Assembly (NCBI RefSeq): GCF_001953955.1
Contig: NZ_CP019301.1
Coordinates: 644,236-708,235 of the forward strand
Direction of reading: 5' to 3'
DNA length: 64,000 nucleotides
Source of the DNA: Prevotella intermedia ATCC 25611 = DSM 20706
GTDB lineage: Bacteria > Bacteroidota > Bacteroidia > Bacteroidales > Bacteroidaceae
Part shown: piece by piece, positions 16,194 through 24,606 of the stretch
Position numbering within the stretch: position 1 is the stretch's first letter
How the letters are laid out: every line of letters starts with the position of its first letter
Notes under the pieces: model-generated
Databases searched by the model: none
Seen by the model: only the letters and a program-made list of their open reading frames with translations
What the model was told of the DNA's origin: nothing
Translations under genes and position numbers: made by a program

Positions 16194-17869
16194 ATTTTTA
16201 TATATTTATAGTTTTACTTCTTTATATTACTGCTTTTAAATATTACTCTTTCTTTACTTTTATAAATATATAACCTTTTCCGTGTTTATGTTTTACAATA
16301 TATTTTTATCTATATTATTTCATAGAAACATATTTAAAGAAGTCTTTATAAATCCATTTCGCCTATTGAAATAAAAACTTAAATCTATTTTTATATATTT
16401 ACAGAAGTAAGCAAGAATATTTTAAAACAGTTATTCAAAGAACACTCAACGTAATGCAGAAAGGCTGGAAGGAACGACAAGTAAAAAGCGTTTATATTTT
16501 TATATATTTACATTATATTCTACATAGCAACACTTTACAACGCTTTACCCTTTGCATCTCAATCATCGCTTCGCTGCAAACGCAACTTTATAGACAACTA
16601 AAGATATATTTATATAAAAACATAATCTTCAACATTCGTCTACAAATACAAATGTATGACAAAACATTTAAATGGCAAAATATTTTTAAGTCTTTATAAA
16701 CAGGAATATTAAAATAATAACTTTCTTTTGTTTCTTTATTATTTTATTTCTTTGTTTTTATATATTTATATTTACAAGTTATTAATTATTACTCGGCGAT
16801 ATATTTTTATTAAAATCTCTATTTCTATCTTTTTGTTTCTTTGTTTTTATATATTTATATTACTTTATCTTTACTTTTATAAGGAAGAAAATAAAAGAAT
16901 GCGAGGTGTTTCAACCAACACTGCTGGGACTGAAAAGAACTGCACGCGCAGTATAACGGTTCTATACGCACGGTATAAAGCCACAACATTTTCATTACAA
17001 AACAGAAATTGTTTCACTAAAGATTTGCTCAAGCGAAAACGGTAGGCAGTTTTAAGGGAAAAGAAAAACCAATCGAGAAAATAGAAAGGGTATGAAAGGG
17101 GCTGTTTTCCGCACGCTACAAACTTTTGCATACACCATTATTATTTCTGTAACGCATCATTGCCACTTTCGCCAAATGTTACTATTATTTTTAGTAACTA
17201 CTGATATTGGTTTCGCCAACCATAGCTACGATTTTTACCAAACATTGCTGTTGTTTTCACGACACATTATTAATATTACTGCAATACGCCATCATTATTT
17301 TTGCAAGGAAAACCCAACGGATAAGCAAACAGTGCAGAAAATGTATAAAACACATATTTATTAGCTTTTCAGAATATTGTCGCCAGTTCCGTAAAATTGC
17401 ATTTTTATTCTGTTTTAGAAATGTGATGAATCACGCCCTTACATTATATAGATAGTACGAAGCACAATGTAGATTGCCCACAATACGATGCGAGGAAATT
17501 GATTTTTTGCGTTCCTTATATCTATAATGGAAAGAGGCAGCAGCTTAAAAAACAAGTTCGGGGTACTTGGAATGTGATAAAGCAAGTTTCTTTCTACAGT
17601 TTCAAATTCTCAATGGCCGATAATAGAAACTCGGAAATATTGCTTTGGTCGTTGCACGGTGTTGGTGGCAGTAAGCATAGTTTGAAGTTTCGGTTTGTAA
17701 AATAGAAAAATCGGAGAGAAAAATAGAAAACTCCATACTGCTAAATGTAAAATTTCAAAATATAAAATAGAAGGGGGCGGGCAGGAAGTATTAAAGATTT
17801 CTGAGAGGAAAATTCTGATTTTCGTCGCTTGAAGAATAGGAGCAAAATAGAAAACTCAAAATTATGAGC

Positions 17870-18490
17870 GACAAATACGGAAGATATTTTGGTGTGATGG
17901 AAGTGGTTTCGGTGAGCAACAAAAAATGGAAAAACATTTTAAGCGATTGCCAGAGCAGGGTGGGAGAGAATGTAAAAAATGGTAAGAATGGCGAAAAAGA
18001 AATGTAGGAAATTTGTCGTTGCACGGCAATAGTGCAGCTTCCGTGCGACAAAAGGGGAAGAAATATGGGCGAAAGTATAGGTTCGACAAAATGGGAATAT
18101 ATCTTTTAGATGTGTAAAAGACAACGTAAGTAACTGATATACATAGTAGATAAGGGGTGTGTTAAAGGCGAACGGCGACAAAAAAGTGAAAAGTTTTGTA
18201 AATTCTTTAAGTTTTAATGTAGCATTTTCACTTATTTGTCTGTTTTATAATGCGTTGAATATTGCTCATTAGTGCATTTTTCGCTTATATTTGTTACTAA
18301 TATGTCGCAGCAAAAAGTAGGGTTTTGGGGTGGCGGAAAGGTGTTTTTGCAGGGTTGAAGAGCGGTTTAGGTGGGGTGGCAAGCTTTTATGGGCGACAAA
18401 TTAGTAAGATTGCAGGAAATGGGGACGTTGGTATGGTGCGACAAAAAGGGAAGAATGCTTTTTCGATATATGTGCGACAAATTGGGAGAG
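17870..18490. repeat. Cluster of TTTGTCG(C) motifs
   Basis: About ten copies in both orientations, for example GTGCGACAAAAGGGG (18043), GGTGCGACAAAAAGGGAAG (18437) and GTGCGACAAATTGGG (18472), where the inverse reads CCCTTTTTGTCGCAC. Spacing is irregular. Confidence 0.55.
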
Positions 18491-19069
18491 AAAACCGAAA
18501 CGCATATAGAGGGTTGCAGGGCGGGTGAGTTGGACGGTTGCAGAGAGGCGAAAAGGGAAGAAGCAAGAAAATAAAAGGAAGGGGGTGTGAGGATAAAAGA
18601 ACGGAAGTTGGGGAATGAAATGGAGAGAAGTTGAGGGCATAATGAATAGAACTTGAGCGTGAAGTGGAAAGAATCTGAAGGCGAAATGGAAGAAATTTGA
18701 GAGTGAAAAGCGATGGTTTTAACAGAACAGTTTTAGAGGTGTGCAGGCGGTATTGAGGTGTAAATCAATGTATTCCGCACGTTGACGAATACGCAGCAGT
18801 ATGCTGATGAACACGCAGAAGCACATTGATGAACATGCAGAAGTGGGCAGCGTGAGTGGGAGAAACAGAAGGCAGAACGCCTTTATCTACCCTGAATACA
18901 CGCTGTACACGAGCCTCGAGCAAGGCAACAGCAGCGTAGGGGTGGGAGCATTGCGCTTCTAATACGAGAGGGGCGCAGCGCAAGAGGGTATTTAACGCGC
19001 TTGCAATGCGAAAGTAGAACTACGCAAATAGAATGGGGTATGGGCGGAAATAACGCCACAGATTATGAA

Positions 19070-19305
19070 GAATGCCCACAGATATATGCGGTGTAAGTAT
19101 GGGGAATGGAAGGATTTACGCTATAAACACTAAAGAATAGCCATGCATATATGTATCGTGGGGTGTGAGGAACAGAAGGAAGCACGTTATAAATACTGAA
19201 GAATAGCTATGCATATATGTATCGTGGGGTGCGAGGAATGGAAGGGGGTATGTTATAAACATTGAAGAAAGCGCACAGATATAGGCTGTATGGGGTGTGA
19301 GGAAG
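19070..19305. repeat. 66-bp tandem repeat, about 3.5 copies
   Basis: Units of 66 bases containing GCATATATGTATCGTGGGG and GTTATAAAC(A/T)(C/T)TGAAGAA recur in phase. One strand stays open through the array (22-residue protein repeats), but no homologous protein is recognised, so coding is doubtful. Confidence 0.65.
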
Positions 19306-19664
19306 GGAAAGGGTTGCGACTTTACGTGCCTGACTGTGCGCAGCGAAGGAAGTACGGGGAATGCGAGGAAGTGTGGCTTAATGCTGGCAGGAGATTCGGA
19401 ACGTGGGCGCACTTTCTTCCCTTTTTGTCGGCAAAGGTTGTTTTTTATGGTTCTAAATGTTGCTCCCCTTTTGTCGCTACTTGTGTTTATGAATGTGTAT
19501 ATACCACGTTTTCAGCGTGTTGCAAGGTTGTAAATGTAAAGCATTCGGGGCGGTTTTATTGAGCAAGGCTACATATATAAAGGGTGGGGGAGTGGTAGTT
19601 TAGAAACGAAAAGGGCAGTTCTCGGTGGCAAAAGGGGCGACTTTCGGCGTCAAAAAAGTGAAAA

Positions 19665-19810
19665 ATTCCCTTTCTGTCGCAGCTATTCTCCCTTTCTGTC
19701 GTGCGACGGTGGCGCAGAGTTACATATTTGTCGCAGCAAGATTACTTATTTGTCGGCAGTCGTTTCCTTATTTGTCGGCGGTAACTTACTTATTTGTCGG
19801 CGGTCGATGG
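19665..19810 (+). repeat. Iteron-like direct repeats with TTTGTCG core
   Basis: Six direct copies spaced about 20-34 bases: CCCTTTCTGTCGCAG, CCCTTTCTGTCGTGC, CATATTTGTCGCAG, CTTATTTGTCGGCAG, CCTTATTTGTCGGCGG, CTTATTTGTCGGCGG. Same-direction, closely spaced copies are typical of Rep-binding iterons or partition sites; no rep gene is seen in the window. Confidence 0.5.
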
Positions 19811-20022
19811 CGGGGTGTTTTGAGTGTCAGATAGTTAGCGGTTCCTATATAATCTATTATAATGATTAAGAAAATGATATTCTAATTGAACCGATAGTTT
19901 TGCGCTTTCAGTGTAAGGGATATTTTCTTTGGGGGCAATGATGATTTTAACAAAAGGTCGTTGCGACCCTCCCTTTTTGTCGCAGTTGGGGTTTGGGGAG
20001 GGGGTGAGAGGGTGGTGGGTAG

Positions 20023-20280
20023 GTGTTCTAGAGTTTCTAGGTACTCGAGAATTGGTGGGGGAAGGAGGGTTGGTGGCGGTGGAGATAGGTGCCCTAGAGG
20101 CTCTAGGTACTCTAGGGTTGGTGGTGGAAGGGATTTTGGTGGCGGGGTAGATAGGTGCCATAGATTTTCTAGGGATTCTAGAGTTGGGATTGGAAGGGAT
20201 TTTGGTGGCGGGATAGATAGGTGTTCTAGATTTTCTAGGTGGTTTAGGGTTGGGGTGGAAGGAGGGCTGTGGTGGCTATC
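20023..20280. repeat. 66-bp tandem repeat with 9-bp phased CTAG words
   Basis: Four units start at 20023, 20089, 20155 and 20221. Each begins GTG(T/C)(T/C)CTAGA and carries two or three CTAGNNNNN words in 9-base steps, followed by GGTGG-rich sequence. The same 9-base CTAG pattern recurs at 40737-40787. Confidence 0.75.
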
Positions 20281-20626
20281 TGCGTTTTAGGGGCTTTTTA
20301 AGAAATATGCGAAGCAAGCTTAAAACGAGTATAAATATCCAGAAATTCAATAGCAATGGTTGGTATATGTAGCTTATAATTATACCTAAAATGGAAACAA
20401 AGAGGTGGACAAATAAAATGTTTCCTTCCTTTATAAGACCATTCTGTATTGATATTTTCTTTTTAAATACACCTATTATAAATCCTACCAATGCTATGAA
20501 AGCCATTGTTGCTAAAGCCAGCATAATCCAGAAATATACATCGGAAGAAGGTATGATGGGTTCAAAGGCGAATAACAAAAGGAACAGTATATATCCTACG
20601 TTTATCCAAAAGAGTTTATTTTTCAC
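20276..20626 (-). CDS. Small membrane protein, possibly 5'-truncated duplicate
   Basis: Protein of 116 residues, starting at GTG 20626, with about four membrane segments. It aligns along its length with the 138-residue product of the neighbouring gene (KNKLFWINVGYILFLLLFAF against KDKSFWINAGCLFFLLLYAL; both end KKP or EKP then (L/R)KRR). The homology continues upstream of the GTG for eight codons (PTLSLQLR) until a stop, so the original start has been lost. Tandem-duplication product; function unknown. Confidence 0.55.
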   Translation of the reverse strand: MKNKLFWINVGYILFLLLFAFEPIIPSSDVYFWIMLALATMAFIALVGFIIGVFKKKISIQNGLIKEGNILFVHLFVSILGIIISYIYQPLLLNFWIFILVLSLLRIFLKKPLKRR

Positions 20627-20710
20627 TCTTAATTGTAGTGAGAGGGTTGGATAAAATTAATTTGCGCATTGCTTGCGAGAAGTGTTTTTCATTCTTAATA
20701 GTAGTTAGAA

Positions 20711-20774
20711 GGCAGATTCTAAAAACCGTTTTTGCAGATAAGGCTGCTCTGACGTGGAATTTTTAGAACCAGCC
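20711..20774. repeat. 64-bp hairpin element, copy 1
   Basis: GGCAGATTCTAAAAAC at the left and an imperfect inverse (ATTTTTAGAACCAGCC) at the right. A near-identical copy lies 529 bases away at 21240-21303, the same offset as the duplicated genes. Confidence 0.7.
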
Positions 20775-20803
20775 TTCGGGGTTTATTCTTTTATTGAAAT
20801 GTT

Positions 20804-21220
20804 CTATCTGCGTTTTCTGGGCTTTTCAAGAAACATCAAGGCGAAAGCTAAAAGCGTCATAGAAATCCAAAACAGAGATACCGTTGATAGGTATATGTAG
20901 TTCACGGTTATGCCTAAAAGACAGATAAAAAGGTAGGCATATATCGTTTTTCCAAAGCTTTTAGAATTGCTATGTACTCGTAGTTTACGTTTAAATCCTG
21001 CTATTATGGAAACCAGCAATACTGCAAAGCCCATTACTTCTAAAGCCGACACGACCCACCAGTACGTATCGGACGAACCGATGATGGGCTTGAGGGCGTA
21101 TAATAAAAGGAAGAACAGGCAGCCTGCGTTTATCCAAAAACTTTTGTCTTTTGCTTTTTGTTGAAGTTCATCGGCAGCTGAAAGCCGAGTATTCGAGTTG
21201 CGAGAGAGGTTATCTTTCAT
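20804..21220 (-). CDS. Small membrane protein (intact paralog)
   Basis: Protein of 138 residues: a polar N-terminus (MKDNLSRNSNTRLSAADELQ) then about four membrane segments ending in LEKPRKRR. It is the intact member of a tandem pair with the 116-residue neighbour. Not recognised as a known family. The gene pair and its hairpin element form a 529-base duplicated unit. Confidence 0.65.
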   Translation of the reverse strand: MKDNLSRNSNTRLSAADELQQKAKDKSFWINAGCLFFLLLYALKPIIGSSDTYWWVVSALEVMGFAVLLVSIIAGFKRKLRVHSNSKSFGKTIYAYLFICLLGITVNYIYLSTVSLFWISMTLLAFALMFLEKPRKRR

Positions 21221-21239
21221 TCTTTGTCATGATTAAATG

Positions 21240-21303
21240 GCAGATTCTAAAAACCGTTTTTGCAGATAAGTCTGCTCCGACGTGAAGTTTTTAGAACCTG
21301 CCT
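21240..21303. repeat. 64-bp hairpin element, copy 2
   Basis: GGCAGATTCTAAAAAC and GTTTTTAGAACCTGCC form a 16-bp stem with one mismatch, between ridA and the membrane-protein gene. Confidence 0.7.
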
Positions 21304-21341
21304 TCAGGGGTTTTATCTTGTACAGTTTGCTGTCCGTCAGC

Positions 21342-21716
21342 TTATTTTGCTGCGACGCACTCCACTTCTACGAGCGCATTCTTTGGCAAAGTCTTCACTG
21401 CGATAGCCGAGCGTGCTGGGAATGGTTCGTTGAAGAACTCTGCGTACACCTCGTTCATGGCTGCGAAGTCGTTCATATCCGAAAGGAAAACGGTGGTTTT
21501 CATTACGTTGGCAAGACTGATGCCTGCTTCTTCGAGAATTGCTTTCGCGTTGGTTAGCGACTGGCGTGTCTGTTCCTTGATGCCGCCAGGTGCAAATTCG
21601 CCTGTTGCAGGGTCTATGGGCAGCTGTCCAGATGTTATCACGAGTCCGTTTGCTTCGATGGCTTGGCTGTATGGGCCAATGGCTTTTGGAGCCTTGCTTG
21701 TGTTTATTACTTTCAT
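21342..21716 (-). CDS. ridA: RidA-family enamine/imine deaminase
   Basis: Protein of 124 residues. RidA hydrolyses reactive 2-aminoacrylate and other enamine or imine intermediates made by PLP enzymes. Family landmarks: [20 protein letters not shown] near the N-terminus, [19 protein letters not shown], the signature [21 protein letters not shown] with the active-site Arg (PAR), and the terminal VE(C)VA. Full length for the family (about 125). A minus-strand -7 box TACATTTG lies at 21755-21762. Confidence 0.95.
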   Translation of the reverse strand: MKVINTSKAPKAIGPYSQAIEANGLVITSGQLPIDPATGEFAPGGIKEQTRQSLTNAKAILEEAGISLANVMKTTVFLSDMNDFAAMNEVYAEFFNEPFPARSAIAVKTLPKNALVEVECVAAK

Positions 21717-22113
21717 AATTTTAGTTTGATTAAATTGTTAGACTTATATATCTGCAAATGTACGAACTTTTTTTGAAAACAGGAAATGTGCCGTTCGCTT
21801 TTCGTTTTTTCGTCGTCTGTGGAGTCGATTTTCTGCGGTGGCGATGCAACGGTGTTAGTTATCTTTAACGAATATTTTTCTGTGATTGCACATATACTGC
21901 ACATTGGGGTAGTATCTTTGCCCTCGAAACAAGCAGAACGTATGTCGTCAGACTTGTTTTTTCAGTTTTTTGTTGCGGTCGTGCCGTTGCGTTTCGGTTT
22001 ACTTGACGAATGTTTCGTGTGCGATTTGCTTATTAACCTTAATTATTTTTCAGGCGAGCGGAGGAACGCTTGGTGCGTTTGCTCCGCTTCCACTAAACTA
22101 TTTATTAAACATT

Positions 22114-22560
22114 ATGACGCTATTTAAAAAGACGCAAGTTGGCGACCGCCGTTGGTCGCGCGAAGATGTAGACAGGATTAAGGCAATGATTGTAGCCGAT
22201 TTTTCCGAGCTGTTGAACCGCCAACCCGCCGAGGGACTGCAGTGGGCGAGCACGAAAACCGACCTCGTAGAGCTTTCGCACCTTGTGTGGGAATCGGGTT
22301 TGCTGCTCGACGAGCGTGGCATGCCGCTCAGTTTCCGCAGCATTGTGAATCGGGTTTGTGCGGTGCTGAATGTTGTTCCGCCACACAATCCGTCGGGAAC
22401 GTTGGAGAAGATACGTGCCCGAAAGAACATTCGGGTGCGCCCCGTAGCCGAGCGGTACCTGCTGTTGCACCATCAGCAGCACATTCTGCACCCTATGCGG
22501 TTGGACATAAAGCGTGCCCGTGTGCGCCGAAATCCGCTGAGCGAGAACGTTGGAGCGTGA
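22114..22560 (+). CDS. Stand-alone RteC C-terminal-like domain protein
   Basis: Protein of 148 residues with start ATG 22114 (MTLFKKTQVGDRRWSREDVD). The stretch LQWASTKTDLVELSHLVWES, then FRSIVNRVCAVLNVVPPHNP and KIRARKNIRVRPVAERYL follows the pattern of the RteC C-terminus (W-x-(G/S)-x-K-T-D-L-V-E-L...F-N...I-R-x-R-K). RteC (about 280 residues) controls excision of tetracycline conjugative transposons. Only its C-terminal part is present here and no conjugation genes are near. A -7 box TATCTTTG at 21913-21920 would give a leader of about 185 bases. Role unknown; the domain assignment is from pattern only. Confidence 0.62.
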   Translation: MTLFKKTQVGDRRWSREDVDRIKAMIVADFSELLNRQPAEGLQWASTKTDLVELSHLVWESGLLLDERGMPLSFRSIVNRVCAVLNVVPPHNPSGTLEKIRARKNIRVRPVAERYLLLHHQQHILHPMRLDIKRARVRRNPLSENVGA

Positions 22561-22598
22561 ATTTCCCCCTGTTTCTGACGCCTATCCACGACTACGAA

Positions 22599-22800
22599 TT
22601 ATCTTTACAGAAAATCAAGGGTTTTTCTTCTGTTTTCCAAAAGCGGCTGTTTTGCGATGCAAAACAGCCGCTTTTACCTTGCAAAACCTACGCTTTTGCA
22701 ATGCGAAACAATAGGTTTTGGCGAGTTAAAGCGTAGTTATTGATAATCAGATAGTTGCGAGCGGTAAACTAAAACGGTTTCTGTAAACATTTCTTACAAC
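22599..22800 (-). repeat. Four-slot palindromic repeat (family 1), copy 4
   Basis: Inverted orientation. Read on the minus strand, the slots are CCTATTG, GCGTAGG, GCGGCTG, CAGCCGC; slot 4 here complements slot 3, not slot 2. Ends TATCTTTACAG (22600-22610) and CTGTAAACAT. It lies upstream of the first Hip system, followed by a half copy of family 2 (22836). Confidence 0.82.
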
Positions 22801-22966
22801 AGATTCGGCACTGAAACCGATGCGGCAAAAGGTGTTGGGGCGCAATTCATCACTTTCCTAAAACGGAGAGCCAACCCTGCAAAGGCAATTGCCAGAAACC
22901 GACAGATGCAACCACGAAATTTCCAACAAAGGCTTCCGAACAACCAACGGAACTACATTAGAACGG

Positions 22967-23037
22967 ATATAAATAGTTAAATATCTGTATAATTTATATT
23001 CAAAGTAATATAAAATCGGTTTTTATTTATAACTTTG
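22967..23037 (+). promoter_or_regulatory. Promoter and possible operator of the first Hip system
   Basis: The inverted repeat ATATAAAT (22967-22974) / ATTTATAT (22992-22999) lies upstream of a -7 box TAACTTTG (23030-23037), 24 bases before the HipB start. HipB proteins usually repress their own operon through such palindromes. Confidence 0.5.
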
Positions 23038-23061
23038 TATTCGATATAATATAATGTTGAT

Positions 23062-23265
23062 ATGGAGAAGACGAAGTTGTCGATAACAGTAAAGGCTTTG
23101 CGAAAGGAATACGGACTTACGCAAGAAGACCTTGCCATGAAGTCGGGCGTGGGCTTGTGCTTCGTGCGCAGCTTGGAACAAGGCAAGGCATCGCTTAGAA
23201 TGGATAAGGTGAACCAGCTTCTCGATTTGTTTAATTACGAATTAACGGCGACCAAGAAGTTATGA
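23062..23265 (+). CDS. hipB: HipB-like DNA-binding antitoxin component (system 1)
   Basis: Helix-turn-helix protein of 67 residues (VKALRKEYGLTQEDLAMKSG, then VGLCFVRSLEQGKASLRMDK), an XRE-type fold as in HipB. It should bind the operon's operator and anchor the Hip complex. Its stop overlaps the next start (ATGA), so translation is probably coupled. The second system at 34745-34969 encodes a close relative. Confidence 0.85.
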   Translation: MEKTKLSITVKALRKEYGLTQEDLAMKSGVGLCFVRSLEQGKASLRMDKVNQLLDLFNYELTATKKL

Positions 23266-23603
23266 GAGAGGCACAGATATACCGAAAAGACGTGCTCGCA
23301 GGCATACTGACGGAAGACGATGGCGAATATCGCTTCTGCTACGACGGCACGTACCTTGCGCAGGAAGACGCCCTGCCCATAAGTCTGACGTTGCCCTTGC
23401 AAGCCGAACCCTTCGTCAGTCCCGTTCTGTTTCCGTTCTTCGACGGTCTGATACCCGAAGGCTGGCTGCTCAATGTTGCGCTTCGCAATGCCGATGTCAG
23501 CGTTTTAGACCGTATGTCGCTCTTGTTGCTTTGCTGCAAAGACTGCATAGGGGCGGTTAGTGTAGTAGCCATAAATTCAGAGGAGGACACCGACGATGTG
23601 TAA
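23262..23603 (+). CDS. hipS: HipS-like protein (HipA N-terminal subdomain, system 1)
   Basis: Protein of 113 residues corresponding to the N-terminal subdomain of HipA (YRKDVLAGILTEDDGEYRF, LPISLTLPL, PFFDGLIPEGWLLNVA). In classical HipA this part is fused to the kinase; here it is a separate gene, as in the three-gene HipBST systems where HipS neutralises HipT. It overlaps the upstream gene by 4 bases and the kinase gene by 8 bases. The antitoxin role is inferred from HipBST. Confidence 0.8.
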   Translation: MREAQIYRKDVLAGILTEDDGEYRFCYDGTYLAQEDALPISLTLPLQAEPFVSPVLFPFFDGLIPEGWLLNVALRNADVSVLDRMSLLLLCCKDCIGAVSVVAINSEEDTDDV

Positions 23604-24534
23604 ATGTTTGTATTGTTATAAACCGTTGGAAAAGGGGCTGGAAGACTTTCACCCACAGTGTGCCAAGAAATTCTTTGGCGTACAGGAAATGCCAACGTTC
23701 GAATACCGACACGAAGACCTCGACGAACTGGCGGAGCAGGTGATTCGTGCGCAGACGGCACTGACGGGTGTGCAGCCCAAACTGTCCTTGAATCTCGACA
23801 AGCACGAAGATTCCAGCCGTCTGACGATAGTTGGTTTGTGGGGCGACTACATATTCAAACCACAGACAGACAACTATCCGCAGTTGCCCGAAAACGAGGA
23901 TTTGACGATGCATCTTGCCGAAGCTGCGAAGATAAACGTCGTGCCCCACAGTCTTATCCGACTGGCTGACGGCAGGCTCGGCTACATAACCAAGCGCATC
24001 GACCGCACAACCGACGGACAAAAGATAGATATGGAGGATATGTGCCAGCTGACACTGCGCCCTACCGAGTACAAATACAAAAGCTCGTACGAAAAGATTG
24101 CAAAGGCCATCGTGCAGCATTGCGACACGCCAAAGCTCGCTCTGGTAAACTATATGCAGCTGTTACTCTTCTGTTTTGTAACGGGAAACAACGACATGCA
24201 CCTTAAAAACTTCTCGCTGTATCGTCCTGCCGACAGCTATCAGCTGGCTCCAGCCTACGACCTTGTGAACGTTTCAATCGCCAATCCGAACGATAAAGAG
24301 GAACTGGCACTTACGCTTTCGGGTCGGAAAAACAAGCTGAAGTTAGCTGATTTTCTGCAGGCTGCCACAACAATGGGCTTGGAAGAAAAGATTGTATTGC
24401 GCCTTATTGCAAGTATGAACAAGGCACTTCCGAAATGGAAAACGCTGATACACAGTTCTTTTCTTAGCGAGGACATGAAGAAGGCGTACGAAGACACCAT
24501 CGTAAAAAGGTTGGAACGCTTGCAGAAGCGATAA
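23596..24534 (+). CDS. hipT: HipT-like serine/threonine kinase toxin (system 1)
   Basis: HipA-family kinase core of 312 residues lacking the N-terminal subdomain, which is encoded by the previous gene. A Cys motif (CKCLYCYKPL...HPQCAKKFFG) may bind zinc. The Gly-rich loop reads ALTGVQPKLSL with Thr57 where HipT of E. coli has a Ser. The catalytic stretch GNNDMHLKNFSL gives Asp200 and Asn205, and the metal-binding motif is AYDL (Asp222), so an active kinase is expected. HipT of E. coli phosphorylates a tRNA synthetase; the target here is unknown. Start ATG 23596 overlaps the HipS stop. Confidence 0.87.
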   Translation: MCKCLYCYKPLEKGLEDFHPQCAKKFFGVQEMPTFEYRHEDLDELAEQVIRAQTALTGVQPKLSLNLDKHEDSSRLTIVGLWGDYIFKPQTDNYPQLPENEDLTMHLAEAAKINVVPHSLIRLADGRLGYITKRIDRTTDGQKIDMEDMCQLTLRPTEYKYKSSYEKIAKAIVQHCDTPKLALVNYMQLLLFCFVTGNNDMHLKNFSLYRPADSYQLAPAYDLVNVSIANPNDKEELALTLSGRKNKLKLADFLQAATTMGLEEKIVLRLIASMNKALPKWKTLIHSSFLSEDMKKAYEDTIVKRLERLQKR

Positions 24535-24606
24535 CGTTTTCGTCCCATTTCTTGGTACTTCGCCACTTATTTCCTAATTTTACAGTCGATTACGAAAAAC
24601 TCTGTT

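Larger units (their letters stand above)
16194..20275. other. 4-kb repeat-rich region without a credible gene
   Basis: Only short, compositionally odd frames occur here. The first part (16194-17440) is very AT-rich and carries repeated TTTTTATATATTTA strings (near 16197, 16385, 16497, 16757 and 16848). The middle and end hold TTTGTCG-type motifs (17870-18490 and 19420-19985) and two 66-bp tandem arrays. A half copy of family 2 lies near 17410. Such structure fits an origin or partition region or old intergenic debris. ParA is encoded nearby, which favours the former as a hypothesis only. Confidence 0.5.

Noticed and set aside
17092-17364. A 90-residue hydrophobic frame in the AT-rich region
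   Set aside because: Translation of degenerate ATTATTTTT-type repeats; no start signal or family.
19116-19412. A 98-residue frame through the 66-bp tandem array with 22-residue protein repeats
   Set aside because: The frame stays open only because 66 is a multiple of three; no start context, promoter or homolog recognised.
19929-20290. Gly/Val-rich frames across the CTAG array
   Set aside because: Low-complexity translation of tandem DNA; overlapping frames are equally open.
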